Source: Pseudomonadota bacterium (lineage in GTDB: Bacteria; Pseudomonadota; Gammaproteobacteria; Steroidobacterales; Steroidobacteraceae). From it: 64,000 nucleotides of DNA. This document shows, piece after piece, positions 16,376 through 25,462 of this stretch (position 1 is the stretch's first letter; each line of letters begins with the position of its first letter). The notes beneath the pieces are model-generated. The model saw only the letters and a program-made list of their open reading frames with translations. It was not told the DNA's origin and did not search any database. Where the stretch lies: assembly GCA_003242685.1 (NCBI GenBank), contig QGVD01000006.1:1-64000 (forward strand), given 5' to 3'. A program made the translations under genes and the position numbers.

Positions 16376-17287
16376 TCAGATCACCTCGAACAGCGAGAGC
16401 CTGCTGACGGCGCCATAGGCCTTCTGCGTGGCCTGCACGGCTGTCATGTAGCCGTTGAGCTTCACCGCCGCATCGGCATAGTCGAGCTGCCCGATGGTGA
16501 GCGCAGCCTGCCGGTTGGACAGGCTGACGTTGGCGTGGTTGGCATCGAGCGTCTCGAGAATGTTCTGCGCACCGCCGATCCCCGCGATGCGCGCGCTGAC
16601 GCTCGCGATTGCGGCATCGAGCCCATCCAGCGCCGCCGTCACTGCAGCACGCACCGCCGGATCGTTCACGTTCACGCCCGGAGCGCTCAGGCTCTCCCGC
16701 GCGGCGTCGAGCTGGTTGAGCAGCGCGGCGATCTCGGGCAGCGGCACGTTCGCCGCCTGCGTGACACCGTCCGAGACGACGACGAGCTGCGCCTCCTCGT
16801 TGCCCGTGAACGTGTAGCGCGCCCCGACGGGAGCGGTCGGATCGTAGCTCACTGCCGGTGTGTCGGTGGCCGTCCCGGAGAACACATAGCGGCCTTCCGC
16901 GTTCCGACTGTTCGCGGTGTAGAACAGGCTGTCCATGATCGGCTGCATCGACGCCGCCATCGCCGCGACGTCCTCCGACGTATTGCTGCCGTTGGCCGCC
17001 CAGGTGAGCAGATCGCGCACGCTCAGCATGTCGGCGGTGATGCTGGTGAGGAAAGCCTCGCTCTCGGCGAGGCGGTTGCGCAGGGTCGCGATGTTGTCGC
17101 GGTACTGATCGAGCGTGGCTTCCTCGCGCTCCAGGCGCGCGAGGCGCACGTTCGCCACCGGATTCTCCGAGGGCAGCAGGAAGCGCTTGCCGCTCGCCAT
17201 CTTCTGCAGAATGTTCTCCGCGCGCTCCGTGGCGCTCTGCAGCGCGGTATTCATCGTCGCGTGGAACTGTGTGCTCGCGATGCGCAT
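16376..17287 (-). CDS. flgL: Hook-filament junction protein FlgL (HAP3)
   Basis: FlgL joins the hook to the flagellin filament outside the cell. The 303-residue length is typical. The N-terminal flagellin-like helix reads MRIASTQFHATMNTALQSA, followed by the conserved GKRFLLPSENPV segment. A central region carries YVFSGTATDTPAV, which is characteristic of FlgL. The C-terminal helix (GQLDYADAAVKLNGYMTAVQ) mirrors the flagellin D0 helix. It starts 10 bp after flgK and is followed by two unrecognised genes on the same strand, so it is not the last gene of its transcript. It corresponds to LfgL of lateral systems. Confidence 0.95.
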   Translation of the reverse strand: MRIASTQFHATMNTALQSATERAENILQKMASGKRFLLPSENPVANVRLARLEREEATLDQYRDNIATLRNRLAESEAFLTSITADMLSVRDLLTWAANGSNTSEDVAAMAASMQPIMDSLFYTANSRNAEGRYVFSGTATDTPAVSYDPTAPVGARYTFTGNEEAQLVVVSDGVTQAANVPLPEIAALLNQLDAARESLSAPGVNVNDPAVRAAVTAALDGLDAAIASVSARIAGIGGAQNILETLDANHANVSLSNRQAALTIGQLDYADAAVKLNGYMTAVQATQKAYGAVSRLSLFEVI

Positions 17288-17297
17288 GGCAGCTTCC

Positions 17298-18680
17298 TCA
17301 TCCGAGCACGGCGAGCGTGCTCTCCAGGAGCTCGTTCGCCACGGCGATCACCTTCATGTTCGCCTGGTACATCTGCTGGTACTGCACGAGGTTGATGGCC
17401 TCCTCGTCGAGATTGACGCCGCTCGTGGATTTCCAGCTTTCCTCCGCCTGATTGCGCACGATCTCCGCCGTTTCGAGGGCCGCCTGGTTCTGCTGGCTCT
17501 GCATGCCGAGCCGGGCGACGAGCTGCGTGACCGCATCCGACAGCGTCACCGGGCCGAGCAGCGTCAGATTCACGGGCTGGCTTCTCAGCGCGATGAGCTC
17601 GAGCAGGTTGCCGCTGTCGCCCGGAGCATCCGGATCGGACGAGAATGCCAGGTCCTGCGGAACGATGCCCTGGCGCACACCGAGCGTTCCCCCCATTGCG
17701 CCGGTCGCGTCGAACTCGAACAGCGGCTGCCCGGGGTTCCCGTCCGGCGTGTATCCCGCGACCAGCACGTCGTTGACGCCGTCGGTCAGCCACTGCGCCA
17801 GCTCCGTGCGCGCCTGCATCATGGGCCGGATCACTTCATACTCGAGGTCGTAGAGACCGCCCAGCTGCCCGCCGAGGCCTGTGCCGGTGAGCGTGAACGT
17901 CTCACGGGCGAAGCTCACGGTGAGGAGCTGCGAACCGTCCGGCTGGGGCTGGACGCTCATCGTGGCGGCCACCGAGCCGATCACGAGCGGCTGTCCGTCC
18001 CGCAGCGAGACACTGCGCGAGCCGTCGGCCTGGTCGACGACCTGAAGCGCCACGAGGTCCGAGAGCTCGTCGATCTTGCGGTCGCGCGCATCGATCAGCC
18101 CGGAAGCGTTGATGCCCGTGCCCCGCGCGTCCACGATCTGCCGATTGAGCAGTGCGATCTCGGCGGCGAGCGTGCTCACCTGCTCGGTGATGGCGGCGCG
18201 CTGCTGCATCACTGCCGCGCGCTGATTGAGAAGCAGCTGTCCGAGACTGTTGACCTCCTGCGCCAGCGCCTGTGCGGAAGTGATGACCTGCTGACGCAGC
18301 GGGTTCGAAACCGGGTCCACGCTGGCGGCATTGAGAGCGGCGAAGAACGCGTCGAGCCCGCTGTTGATGCCGGACCCGTCGATGCTCATCACCTGCTCGA
18401 GCTGCGTCAGATAGGGCTGGACGGCCGAACGCTGGCCGAGCTCGGATGCCGCGCTCCACATCTGCTGAAGCTTGTAGCCGTCGCTGAACCGCAGCAGCGA
18501 CGCGACGGAAACGCCCGCCCCTGCGGTGATGAGCCCGGACTGCCGTGGCTGCACGGACGCGAAGAGCACGCCCTGACGCGTATAACCAGGCGTCATCACG
18601 TTCGCGACGTTCTGGCTGGTTGCCGAAAGGGCGACCTGGGCCGCCAGTACGCCACTCAAGCCGTTGTGGACGATGCTCAT
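17298..18680 (-). CDS. flgK: Hook-associated protein FlgK (HAP1)
   Basis: FlgK forms the first junction ring between hook and filament. This 460-residue protein shows the family N-terminus (MSIVHNGLSGVLAAQVALSA, then SQNVANVMTPGYTRQ), a rod/hook-type motif. The C-terminus has the SGVNLDEEAINLVQYQQMYQ segment followed by a terminal helix ending LLESTLAVLG. Both ends are needed for assembly and are intact. The length is at the short end for FlgK, implying reduced outer domains. Its start overlaps the flgJ stop by 4 bp, indicating translational coupling in the flgBCDEFGHIJKL group. Confidence 0.95.
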   Translation of the reverse strand: MSIVHNGLSGVLAAQVALSATSQNVANVMTPGYTRQGVLFASVQPRQSGLITAGAGVSVASLLRFSDGYKLQQMWSAASELGQRSAVQPYLTQLEQVMSIDGSGINSGLDAFFAALNAASVDPVSNPLRQQVITSAQALAQEVNSLGQLLLNQRAAVMQQRAAITEQVSTLAAEIALLNRQIVDARGTGINASGLIDARDRKIDELSDLVALQVVDQADGSRSVSLRDGQPLVIGSVAATMSVQPQPDGSQLLTVSFARETFTLTGTGLGGQLGGLYDLEYEVIRPMMQARTELAQWLTDGVNDVLVAGYTPDGNPGQPLFEFDATGAMGGTLGVRQGIVPQDLAFSSDPDAPGDSGNLLELIALRSQPVNLTLLGPVTLSDAVTQLVARLGMQSQQNQAALETAEIVRNQAEESWKSTSGVNLDEEAINLVQYQQMYQANMKVIAVANELLESTLAVLG

Positions 18681-19114
18681 GACCTGGACGGGATCGAAGA
18701 TGCCTGCGGGCTTCCGGTCTGTCTGTCAGAAGCGACCGGACGCGCCGGATCCTTAAGCCCGGCGTGCGGTTCGGCCGCCGGCAGGAGCTGGCGCAGCAGA
18801 AGGTCGGCGATGCCGAACGCCCTCCGGCTCGCGAGCGCATCGCCGAGAAGCATATCGGCCATGTCCAGCATGTCCTGGCTGGAGCTGCGGCCGTAGAGAC
18901 TGTTCTCTCCCGCGATCGCCCGGGTGGTGCTGCGCATCTGCCTGAGCAGCATGCCGATGAAATACCCTTCGAACTTCTCGGCAGCCGCCTGGGCCTGCGC
19001 GCGGTACTCCGGTGAAACGACGGCAGGGTCTGCCGCCGGGCGGATCGCGGGCTCCGCCTGTCCATCGGCTCGAACGACTCCTCCGTGACCGGGCATCGTG
19101 ACGGGCGTGCTCAT
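18677..19114 (-). CDS. flgJ: FlgJ rod-capping domain only
   Basis: FlgJ caps the growing rod in the periplasm. This 145-residue protein holds only the N-terminal rod-binding domain, seen in AAEKFEGYFIGMLLRQMRS and the helix DMADMLLGDALASR. Most gammaproteobacterial FlgJ proteins also have a C-terminal glucosaminidase domain and are over 300 residues long. That domain is missing here and is encoded separately at 26198-26971. The residues after about 120 are a Pro/Ser-rich tail. The start is 9 bp after flgI and the end overlaps flgK by 4 bp. Being beside flgI and flgK confirms the identity. Confidence 0.92.
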   Translation of the reverse strand: MSTPVTMPGHGGVVRADGQAEPAIRPAADPAVVSPEYRAQAQAAAEKFEGYFIGMLLRQMRSTTRAIAGENSLYGRSSSQDMLDMADMLLGDALASRRAFGIADLLLRQLLPAAEPHAGLKDPARPVASDRQTGSPQASSIPSRS

Positions 19115-19123
19115 GTCATGTCC

Positions 19124-20254
19124 TCAGATGACGACCAGCTCGCCGTCGATCGCACCTGCCTGATCGAGCGCCTGGAGGATCGCCATGATGTCGTCGGGCG
19201 TCGCTCCGGTGCTGTTGATCGTGTCGATGATCGCCTGGAGGCTGACGCCGGCCGGCCACAGGAACATGTTTCCGCCGTCCTGCTCCACCGCGACTTCCGA
19301 CCGCGGAACGACCACGGTCTCGCCGCGACCGAACGGAGCCGGCTGACTCACGACCGGTGTCTCCGTGATCGTCACCTTCAGGGCGCCGTGCGCTACCGCG
19401 GCCGGGCGCACGCGCACGCCTTCCCCGATCACGACGGTTCCCGTGCGCGAGTTGAACACGACGCGCGGTGGTGCGTTGCCGACCTCGACGTCGATGGCCT
19501 CGAGCTCCGCCACGAAGGCTACCCGCGCGGTCGGGTCAGCCGGTGCCGCTACCTCCACGGTCGTCGCATCGCGCGTGGAAGCCACGGGGCCGAATCGCGA
19601 ATTGATCGCGCGCACGATGCTGGTCGCGGTTCTGAAGCTCGGCTCCTTCAGGCTCAGTACCACACTGGGCCGCTCGGCGAAGTCGCTGGGGATCTCGCGC
19701 TCGATCGTCGCCCCGTTCGGAATGCGGCCCACCGTGGGCGAATTGATCGTGACGCTCGATCCGCTCGCGCCGCGGGCCGCGACACCGCCGACGACGAGAT
19801 TGCCCTGCGCGAGCGCGTAGACTTCGCCATCCGCTCCGTAGAGAGGCGTCAGCAGCAGCGTGCCGCCGCGCAGGCTGCGCGCATCGCCCAGCGACGACAC
19901 CGTCACGTCGATGGTCTGGCCCTTGCGGTAACCCGGAGGGAACACCGCGCTGACCATCACCGTCGCCACGTTCCGGAGCCTGGGATTGATGCGCTCGGGC
20001 ACCTTTACGCCGAACTGCTTGAGCATGTTGGCGACGGACTGACCCGCGAACTGCACCTGAGTGCCGTCACCCGTACCGGGCAGGCCCACCACGAGCCCGT
20101 AGCCGACGAGCTGGTTCTCACGGATGCCTTCGACGTTCACGAGCCGGCCGAGCGGCTTCACGCTGGCCGTTCCGCTCTGCGCGGGCTGCTGAGCACCCGC
20201 CGGAGCGGCTGCGAGCGCGATCGCGGCCAGCATTCCGAAAACGAAGCTGCGCAT
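19124..20254 (-). CDS. flgI: Flagellar P-ring protein FlgI
   Basis: FlgI forms the P-ring around the rod at the peptidoglycan. The 376-residue product has a Sec signal (MRSFVFGMLAAIALAAAPAGA) and the conserved start of the mature protein, VNVEGIRENQLVGYGLVVGL, then GTGDGTQVQF. Other signatures are VMVSAVFPPGYRKGQTIDV and a C-terminal PDDIMAILQALDQAGAIDGEL. I set the start at the ATG at 20254, preceded by GGAGGGAGCC; the longer open frame upstream overlaps flgH and lacks a signal. It lies between flgH (19 bp upstream) and flgJ (9 bp downstream). Confidence 0.96.
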   Translation of the reverse strand: MRSFVFGMLAAIALAAAPAGAQQPAQSGTASVKPLGRLVNVEGIRENQLVGYGLVVGLPGTGDGTQVQFAGQSVANMLKQFGVKVPERINPRLRNVATVMVSAVFPPGYRKGQTIDVTVSSLGDARSLRGGTLLLTPLYGADGEVYALAQGNLVVGGVAARGASGSSVTINSPTVGRIPNGATIEREIPSDFAERPSVVLSLKEPSFRTATSIVRAINSRFGPVASTRDATTVEVAAPADPTARVAFVAELEAIDVEVGNAPPRVVFNSRTGTVVIGEGVRVRPAAVAHGALKVTITETPVVSQPAPFGRGETVVVPRSEVAVEQDGGNMFLWPAGVSLQAIIDTINSTGATPDDIMAILQALDQAGAIDGELVVI

Positions 20255-20273
20255 GCTCAGGCTCCCTCCCCTC

Positions 20274-20951
20274 CTAGAGAGGCATCCACGGCGAGTTGAA
20301 GAATCGCGCCAGCCACCCCGCCCGGTTCGCATCGTGCAGCGACCCGCGACCCGAGTACACGATGCGCGCGTTGGCGACGCGCTGCGAAGAGACGCGGTTG
20401 TCCGTGTCGATGTCCTCCGGACGCACATAACCGACCAGTCGGATGATCTCCTCGCCCTGGTTGAGATAAAGGCTCTTCTCACCGCTCACGCGCAGTAACC
20501 CGTTCGGCAGCACCTCCTGCACGATCACCGTGATGGCGCCCTGCAGGGCGTTCTGCTGCGTGCTCGTCGCGTTGCCGGAGAACTGGCGCTGCGCGCCTGC
20601 GCTGAAATCCGAGTCGACGGTCCGCCCGCCGACGACGGCCGGTGCGAGCTCGATGCTGCTCTGCTTGCCGAACTTCGTATCCGCGCGCTTCGTGGCCTGC
20701 GTGGTCTCCTGGAGGATCACGGTGAGCACGTCGCCGGCGCGGAAAGCCCGGCTGTCCGAGACCAGAGTCCAGGGCCGCTCGGGCGCAAAAAGGCCGCCCG
20801 AGCTGCCGCCGTGCGCGGTGACGATCGGTGGCAGGGGCGGTGCCTCCGATGCCGGCTGCTGCTTCGGCAGCACGCTGCATCCGGCGAGATGCAGCAGCGC
20901 GAAGACGGCTGCCACTGCGGGCGCGGTGCGAAGGGCGGTCCAGCTCACCAT
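20274..20951 (-). CDS. flgH: Flagellar L-ring lipoprotein FlgH
   Basis: FlgH forms the outer-membrane L-ring. The 225-residue product has a lipoprotein signal with lipobox LAGC ending at Cys25. The mature protein contains GLFAPERPWTLVSDSRAFRAGD, a conserved FlgH segment, then DVLTVILQETTQA and GEKSLYLNQGEEIIRLVGYVRPEDID. The C-terminus reads LARFFNSPWMPL. I used the ATG at 20951; a GTG one codon upstream is equally possible. It is 11 bp after flgG. The length is normal. Confidence 0.95.
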   Translation of the reverse strand: MVSWTALRTAPAVAAVFALLHLAGCSVLPKQQPASEAPPLPPIVTAHGGSSGGLFAPERPWTLVSDSRAFRAGDVLTVILQETTQATKRADTKFGKQSSIELAPAVVGGRTVDSDFSAGAQRQFSGNATSTQQNALQGAITVIVQEVLPNGLLRVSGEKSLYLNQGEEIIRLVGYVRPEDIDTDNRVSSQRVANARIVYSGRGSLHDANRAGWLARFFNSPWMPL

Positions 20952-20962
20952 CACCGATCCGA

Positions 20963-21751
20963 TCAGCGGATGGCCTGCGCCAGGTACTGCAGCATGCTGT
21001 CCGCAGCGGAGAGCACCTTGGTGTTCATCTCGTAGGTGCGCTGGGCGGCGATCATGTCCACCATCTCCTCGACGACCTGCACGTTCGAGCCCTCGAGCGC
21101 GCCCTGCTTGAGCTTGCCGAGGCCATCCTCGCCGGGCGTTCCTTCCGTCGGCGGCCCGCTCGCCTGCGTTTCCTGATACAGGTTGTCTCCGAGCGCGAGG
21201 AGACCTGCCGGATTGACGAAATTCGCGAGTGTGATCTGACCGATCTGCGCCGGTGTCGAATCGTTCGCCAGCGTCACCGAGACCACCCCGTTCTCGCCGA
21301 TCGTGATGCTCGTGGCGTTGGCCGGGATCGTGATGTCAGGCACCAGCGGTAACCCCTGCGCGTTGACCAGGCGTCCCTCGGCGTTCACCTGGAGCTGTCC
21401 GGCGCGTGTGTAGGCGATCTCGCCGCTCGGCAGCTCGACCTGCAGGAATCCCTGCCCGACGATCGCCACGTCGAGCGACTGGCCGGTGGTCTGCAGGCTT
21501 CCGGTGGTGAATACCTTCTGCGTGCCGACCACGCGCGTGCCGTTGCCGAGCTGGACACCGGACGGCACGAGCGTCTGATCGCCGCTCTGCGCGCCGGGCT
21601 GCCGCTCGACCTGGTAGAACAGGTCCTCGAACACGACCCGGTCACGCTTGAAGCCGACGGTATTGACGTTGGCCAGATTGTTCGCGATGGCCTGCAGCTT
21701 CGCATCCTGCGCCTGCACGCCGGTCTTGCTGATCCACAGTGCGGGATTCAT
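20963..21751 (-). CDS. flgG: Distal rod protein FlgG
   Basis: FlgG builds the distal rod. This 262-residue protein has the rod/hook N-terminal motif NNLANVNTVGFKRDRVVFEDL and the FlgG-typical FYQVERQPGAQSGDQT. The centre has LDVAIVGQGFLQVELPSGEIAYTR, and the C-terminus carries VVEEMVDMIAAQRTYEMNTKV, typical of FlgG and FlgF. The length matches E. coli FlgG (260). It lies between flgF and flgH in the usual order, with a 44-bp gap to flgF. Confidence 0.97.
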   Translation of the reverse strand: MNPALWISKTGVQAQDAKLQAIANNLANVNTVGFKRDRVVFEDLFYQVERQPGAQSGDQTLVPSGVQLGNGTRVVGTQKVFTTGSLQTTGQSLDVAIVGQGFLQVELPSGEIAYTRAGQLQVNAEGRLVNAQGLPLVPDITIPANATSITIGENGVVSVTLANDSTPAQIGQITLANFVNPAGLLALGDNLYQETQASGPPTEGTPGEDGLGKLKQGALEGSNVQVVEEMVDMIAAQRTYEMNTKVLSAADSMLQYLAQAIR

Positions 21752-21795
21752 TTCGACGTTGACTCCTGAAAATCGTTATGGCCGGCGGCGCGTGC

Positions 21796-22524
21796 CTACT
21801 CCCGGAGCAGCCGGTTGCCGGCTTCCGCCATGGAATCCGCGGCGCTGTAGAGCTTCATCTGCACCTCGAACTCCCGGGTCAGGTTCATGGTGGCGATCAT
21901 CTCTTCGATGGCCGATACGTTGCTGCCTTCGAGGTGACCGCTGCGCACCTGCACGGTGTCGTCGGGCGGCAGCGCTTCGCCTGAACGCGCGACGATCAGG
22001 CCGTCCTCGTTTTTGGTCACTTCATCGGCAGCAGGGCGGACCAACTTGAGCCGGTCGACGGGCTGGAGCTCGGTCTCCCCCGGAGGCTGGATGGAGATCA
22101 CACCGTCCGTGCCGATCTCCAGCCGGGTGAACGCCGGGAGCACGATCGGTCCGCCGTCGCCGAGCACCGGACGTCCGTTCAGCGTCAGTGTGCCGTCGGC
22201 GTCCACGCTGAACGCGCCGGAGCGCGTATAGGCTTCGCCGTCACGCCACTGCACGGTGAAGTACCCGGGCCCCACGATCGCGACGTCGAGCTCCCTGCCC
22301 GTCTCGCGCAGGGGACCCTGCCGCGAGCTCACGACTCCCGCTTCCAGCCGGCTCATGTGCCGCGCGTCGTAGCCATAGCCGCGGGTCACGGGCGTGCTGA
22401 CGGCGAGCTCGAGATCGGCCCTGAACCCCGGCGTGTCGGCGTTGGCCAGGTTGTTGGCGTGCACCTGCTGAGCGCGCAGTGCGCGCTCGGCGCCGCTCAT
22501 GACGGTGTAGATCAGCGCATCCAT
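21796..22524 (-). CDS. flgF: Proximal rod protein FlgF
   Basis: FlgF is a proximal rod component. This 242-residue protein opens MDALIYTVMSGAERALRAQQ, followed by NNLANADTPGFRADLEL, the rod-protein signature. The core has DVAIVGPGYFTVQW and the C-terminus SNVSAIEEMIATMNLTREFE. The length is normal for FlgF (about 250). It starts 7 bp after the flgE stop, and flgG follows 44 bp later. The identity as FlgF rather than FlgG rests on the N-terminal sequence and gene order. Confidence 0.95.
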   Translation of the reverse strand: MDALIYTVMSGAERALRAQQVHANNLANADTPGFRADLELAVSTPVTRGYGYDARHMSRLEAGVVSSRQGPLRETGRELDVAIVGPGYFTVQWRDGEAYTRSGAFSVDADGTLTLNGRPVLGDGGPIVLPAFTRLEIGTDGVISIQPPGETELQPVDRLKLVRPAADEVTKNEDGLIVARSGEALPPDDTVQVRSGHLEGSNVSAIEEMIATMNLTREFEVQMKLYSAADSMAEAGNRLLRE

Positions 22525-22531
22525 GATCGCC

Positions 22532-23944
22532 TCACACCGCCTGCATCAGCGTCTGCATCATTTCGTTCTGCGTGGCGATGACCTTGCTGTTGGCCTGATA
22601 GTTGCGCTGGGCGGACATCAGACCCACGAGCTGGGTGGTCAGATCGACGTTCGACTGTTCGAGCGACTGGGCCACGAGAGTTCCGGCCACACTCTCGCCC
22701 GGCGCCGAGTACAGGGGCGTGCCGGAAGCGTTCGAGCTCTTCCACGCGGTATCGCTGATCGGCACGAGAGCGTCCTCGTTCGGGAACGTCGCGAGCGCAA
22801 TCGTTCCGACCCGCTGCTTCAGCCCGTTGCTGTAGACGGCCATTACTCCGCCGTCCTCCTCGATCTGCACGCCGTTCAGCGCACCCGAGGCGTAACCGTC
22901 CGCGGAGTTGACATAGGTAGCGCTGCTGCCCGCGAACTGGGTCGTACCGGTGTAATTGACCCCGATGGCGAGAGGATTGGCGCCCGCCGGCGTTCCGAGA
23001 TCGAGATTGACGAGCGGCACGGAGGCTTCCCAGTCGGCCGGCGACGGATAGGGTCTCGGCGCAACGGGCACACCATTTACCGTGCGGATCTGGCCGTCGG
23101 GAGAGAACGTGATGACGGCAGAATTCGAGGGCGCGACCGCAGTTCCCGCGTACGTGACCTCCCAGAGCTCCGGCGTCGAGGTGGCCGGGTCCGCCGGGAT
23201 GTAAGTGATCGTGATGCCCGGGACCGACGCCAGATAGCTCGGATCGCTTGCCGTGCGCACGGTCCACGGAGAGCCGTCGACCGAGACGCCGGTGTTCGGC
23301 AGGAGATCACCGTCGAACGCGTAGTAGACCGTCACTTCGTTCGCGCCGGACTTCACGAAGTACTGCGTGACGCTGTGCCTGGCGCCGAGCGAGTCGTAGA
23401 CGACAGAGACGGCGGAGCTGTTGTACGTCAGCGGGTCGTCCTTGTTGAACGCCACGGTGCGCACGGCCCAGTCGGCGGAGAAGTTGCCGAGATACTGCAG
23501 CCGCTCGCTCGCCTGCGCGGGGATCTGGCCCATCGGCACGACGAGGTCGCCCATGGGACCCAGGCCGGCATCGTCCTCAGTTGCCGCGAAGCCCTGGATC
23601 CTGCGCCCGAACGTGTCGACGACGTAGCCGTCCCTGTCGACCGAGAAGATTCCGACGCGGGTGTAGACCTCCGCCCCCGAGGAGTCGCGAGCGACGAAGA
23701 ACCCCCGCCCCTGAATTGCGGCGTCGAGGCTGCGGCCGGTGCTGATCACGTTGCCGCCGAGCTCGATGCTCTGCGTCAGGGAGGCGACCTCCGTTCCTGT
23801 CGGCTGGGTTCCCGCGTACACGGCCGCGAAGTTGGCGCGGCTCGACTTGAAACCGATCGTCGCGGAGTTCGCGATGTTGTTGCTGATGGTGTTCAGCTCG
23901 GTATTGATCGCGTTGATTGCGGAGAGCGCGATGTTGAAGCTCAT
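22532..23944 (-). CDS. flgE: Flagellar hook protein FlgE
   Basis: FlgE polymerises into the hook. The 470-residue length is within the normal range. The N-terminus MSFNIALSAINAINTELNTI and NNIANSATIGFKSSRANF are hook signatures, followed by GRGFFVARDSSGAEVYTRVG. The C-terminal VDLTTQLVGLMSAQRNYQAN and final helix NEMMQTLMQAV are intact. The variable central domain carries no unusual motif. It is 48 bp after flgD and 7 bp before flgF. Confidence 0.96.
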   Translation of the reverse strand: MSFNIALSAINAINTELNTISNNIANSATIGFKSSRANFAAVYAGTQPTGTEVASLTQSIELGGNVISTGRSLDAAIQGRGFFVARDSSGAEVYTRVGIFSVDRDGYVVDTFGRRIQGFAATEDDAGLGPMGDLVVPMGQIPAQASERLQYLGNFSADWAVRTVAFNKDDPLTYNSSAVSVVYDSLGARHSVTQYFVKSGANEVTVYYAFDGDLLPNTGVSVDGSPWTVRTASDPSYLASVPGITITYIPADPATSTPELWEVTYAGTAVAPSNSAVITFSPDGQIRTVNGVPVAPRPYPSPADWEASVPLVNLDLGTPAGANPLAIGVNYTGTTQFAGSSATYVNSADGYASGALNGVQIEEDGGVMAVYSNGLKQRVGTIALATFPNEDALVPISDTAWKSSNASGTPLYSAPGESVAGTLVAQSLEQSNVDLTTQLVGLMSAQRNYQANSKVIATQNEMMQTLMQAV

Positions 23945-23992
23945 CGTGGTTTCCTCGAAATTACGGATCCGATATCGCCGGCGTGCCGATCG

Positions 23993-24658
23993 TCAGCCAG
24001 CGGAAGCATTCGCGGGCGCGTCGAAGCCCGTGATCGCCGTGGACGGAATGCGGCCGAGATGGCTCACGTCGACCACGACTCCTTCGGCCGACAGGCGCAC
24101 GCTGCGCAGCGTGCCGAGCACCTCGACGCCCGGCTCCTCGCCGTTGTCCGTCACGACACGCACTGAATAGACGCCCGCGGGCAGACCGAGCGCCTGCCGG
24201 TCGATCGTGAAAGCCACGTCTCCCGCGGAACGCGCGCCGAGCGCCAGCCGGCGCTGCACGCCTGTCTCGCTTTCGAGCACGAGCGACACGTCGGCGCTCG
24301 CGTTCGCGAGCGTGAAGCGCCCCTGCACGGGCTCGTCCTCGAGGATGACCCGCTCCGTGCGGACCGCGACCTGCGATCCGACCCGGCCGCCGAGCGCCAG
24401 CACCTGCAGCCCTTCGAGCATCGCGGCGTTCGCGCTGTTCTGGCGGATGAGCGCCTCGAGCGACTCGACCTGGCTGAGCTGCGTGAGCTGACTGATGAAC
24501 TCTCCGGGATCGGCGGGCTGCAGCGGATCCTGGTTGCGGATCTGCGCCACGAGCAGCGTCGTGAAGAGCTGCGAGATCTCGCCGTTGGAACCGATTGCGT
24601 TTTTCGCCGTGCCGGCCGTTGCGGCAGCCGTGGCCTGCGTAGCCGTGGTGATCATCAT
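23993..24658 (-). CDS. flgD: Hook-cap assembly protein FlgD
   Basis: FlgD caps the growing hook and is lost from the finished structure. The 221-residue product has the conserved N-terminal region SQLFTTLLVAQIRNQDPLQP (residues about 30-49), followed by EFISQLTQLSQVESLE. The C-terminal half is a FlgD beta/Ig-like domain. I placed the start at the ATG at 24658, with GGGAGAAGG upstream; the TTG two codons earlier overlaps the flgC stop. It is the fourth gene of the flgB group. Confidence 0.93.
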   Translation of the reverse strand: MMITTATQATAAATAGTAKNAIGSNGEISQLFTTLLVAQIRNQDPLQPADPGEFISQLTQLSQVESLEALIRQNSANAAMLEGLQVLALGGRVGSQVAVRTERVILEDEPVQGRFTLANASADVSLVLESETGVQRRLALGARSAGDVAFTIDRQALGLPAGVYSVRVVTDNGEEPGVEVLGTLRSVRLSAEGVVVDVSHLGRIPSTAITGFDAPANASAG

Positions 24659-24660
24659 TC

Positions 24661-25086
24661 TCAACCTTCTCCCAGCTTGAGCAGCGCCTGCTGCATCGTC
24701 TTCACCCGCTGGAGCACCTCGACGTTCGTCTCGAAAGCGCGCGCCGCCGACATCATGTCGGTCATCTCGGCCACGGGATTGACGTTCGGGTAGAAGACGA
24801 TGCCGTTCTCGTCGGCGAGCGGATTGTCCGGCTCGTACACCTGACGCACCGGTTCCGTGCTCTGCACGACGTCGAGCACCTGTACGCGTGCTCCGGGCAG
24901 CGTGCCGTCCGCAAACGCTGCACGCTCGTACACGGCGGCGAACACCGGCTTGCGCGCGCGATAGACCTCCGCCTCGCTCGACGCCGCAGTGCTGGCGTTC
25001 GCCAGATTGCTGGCGATGGTGTTGAGACGCACGCTCTGCGCGTTCATCGCCGATCCGGCGATCTGAGAGATGCTCTTGAACGACAT
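24661..25086 (-). CDS. flgC: Proximal rod protein FlgC
   Basis: FlgC is a proximal rod subunit. The 141-residue product starts MSFKSISQIAGSAMNAQSVR and shows ASNLANASTAASSEAEVYRA. The C-terminal half has PDNPLADENGIVFYPNVNP and VAEMTDMMSAARAFETNVEV, which are diagnostic for FlgC. The start at 25086 has GAGGTGAGC just upstream; a longer open frame reaches into flgB. flgB ends 7 bp upstream and flgD begins about 2 bp beyond the stop. Confidence 0.96.
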   Translation of the reverse strand: MSFKSISQIAGSAMNAQSVRLNTIASNLANASTAASSEAEVYRARKPVFAAVYERAAFADGTLPGARVQVLDVVQSTEPVRQVYEPDNPLADENGIVFYPNVNPVAEMTDMMSAARAFETNVEVLQRVKTMQQALLKLGEG

Positions 25087-25093
25087 GCTCACC

Positions 25094-25462
25094 TCAGCCT
25101 TCGATGACCTTGGCCAGTCCACGCAGCTTCATGCCGATGAACGTGAGGCTGGTCTGGAAATCCAGGGCGTTCTGCGAGAACTCCGCCTGCTCGACGCCGA
25201 GCTCGACGGTATTGCCGTCCTGCGACGGATGGTGCGGCACGCGATAGAGGAGCTCCGGCGCACCGTCGTCGAGGGCGAGCGCGGCGTCACCGGCACCGTC
25301 GGCCAGTGCGCGCTCGAGACTGGCGGCGAAGTCGATGTCCCGCGCCTGATATCCCGGCGTGTTCACGTTGGCGAGATTCGACGCCAGAATCTTCATCCGT
25401 TCCGCGCGCAGCCGGAGCGCATCGCCGTGCATTCCGAGTACCTTGTCGAAGTTGATGGCCAT
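25094..25462 (-). CDS. flgB: Proximal rod protein FlgB
   Basis: FlgB is the first rod subunit of this operon. The 122-residue product has MAINFDKVLGMHGDALRLRA, then KILASNLANVNTPGYQARDI, the rod signature. It ends with a helix, SLTFIGMKLRGLAKVIEG. The length is typical (about 130). The ATG lies on a palindromic CCATGG and overlaps the ATG of the divergent flgA gene, so the flgB promoter and ribosome site must lie inside flgA. ACGGAG about 11 bases upstream may serve as the ribosome site. It leads the flgBCDEFGHIJKL group. Confidence 0.95.
   Translation of the reverse strand: MAINFDKVLGMHGDALRLRAERMKILASNLANVNTPGYQARDIDFAASLERALADGAGDAALALDDGAPELLYRVPHHPSQDGNTVELGVEQAEFSQNALDFQTSLTFIGMKLRGLAKVIEG

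Noticed and set aside
17115..20299. Plus-strand open frames opposite flgK, flgJ and flgI
   Set aside because: Shadow frames of conserved flagellar genes; no ribosome site and no family resemblance.
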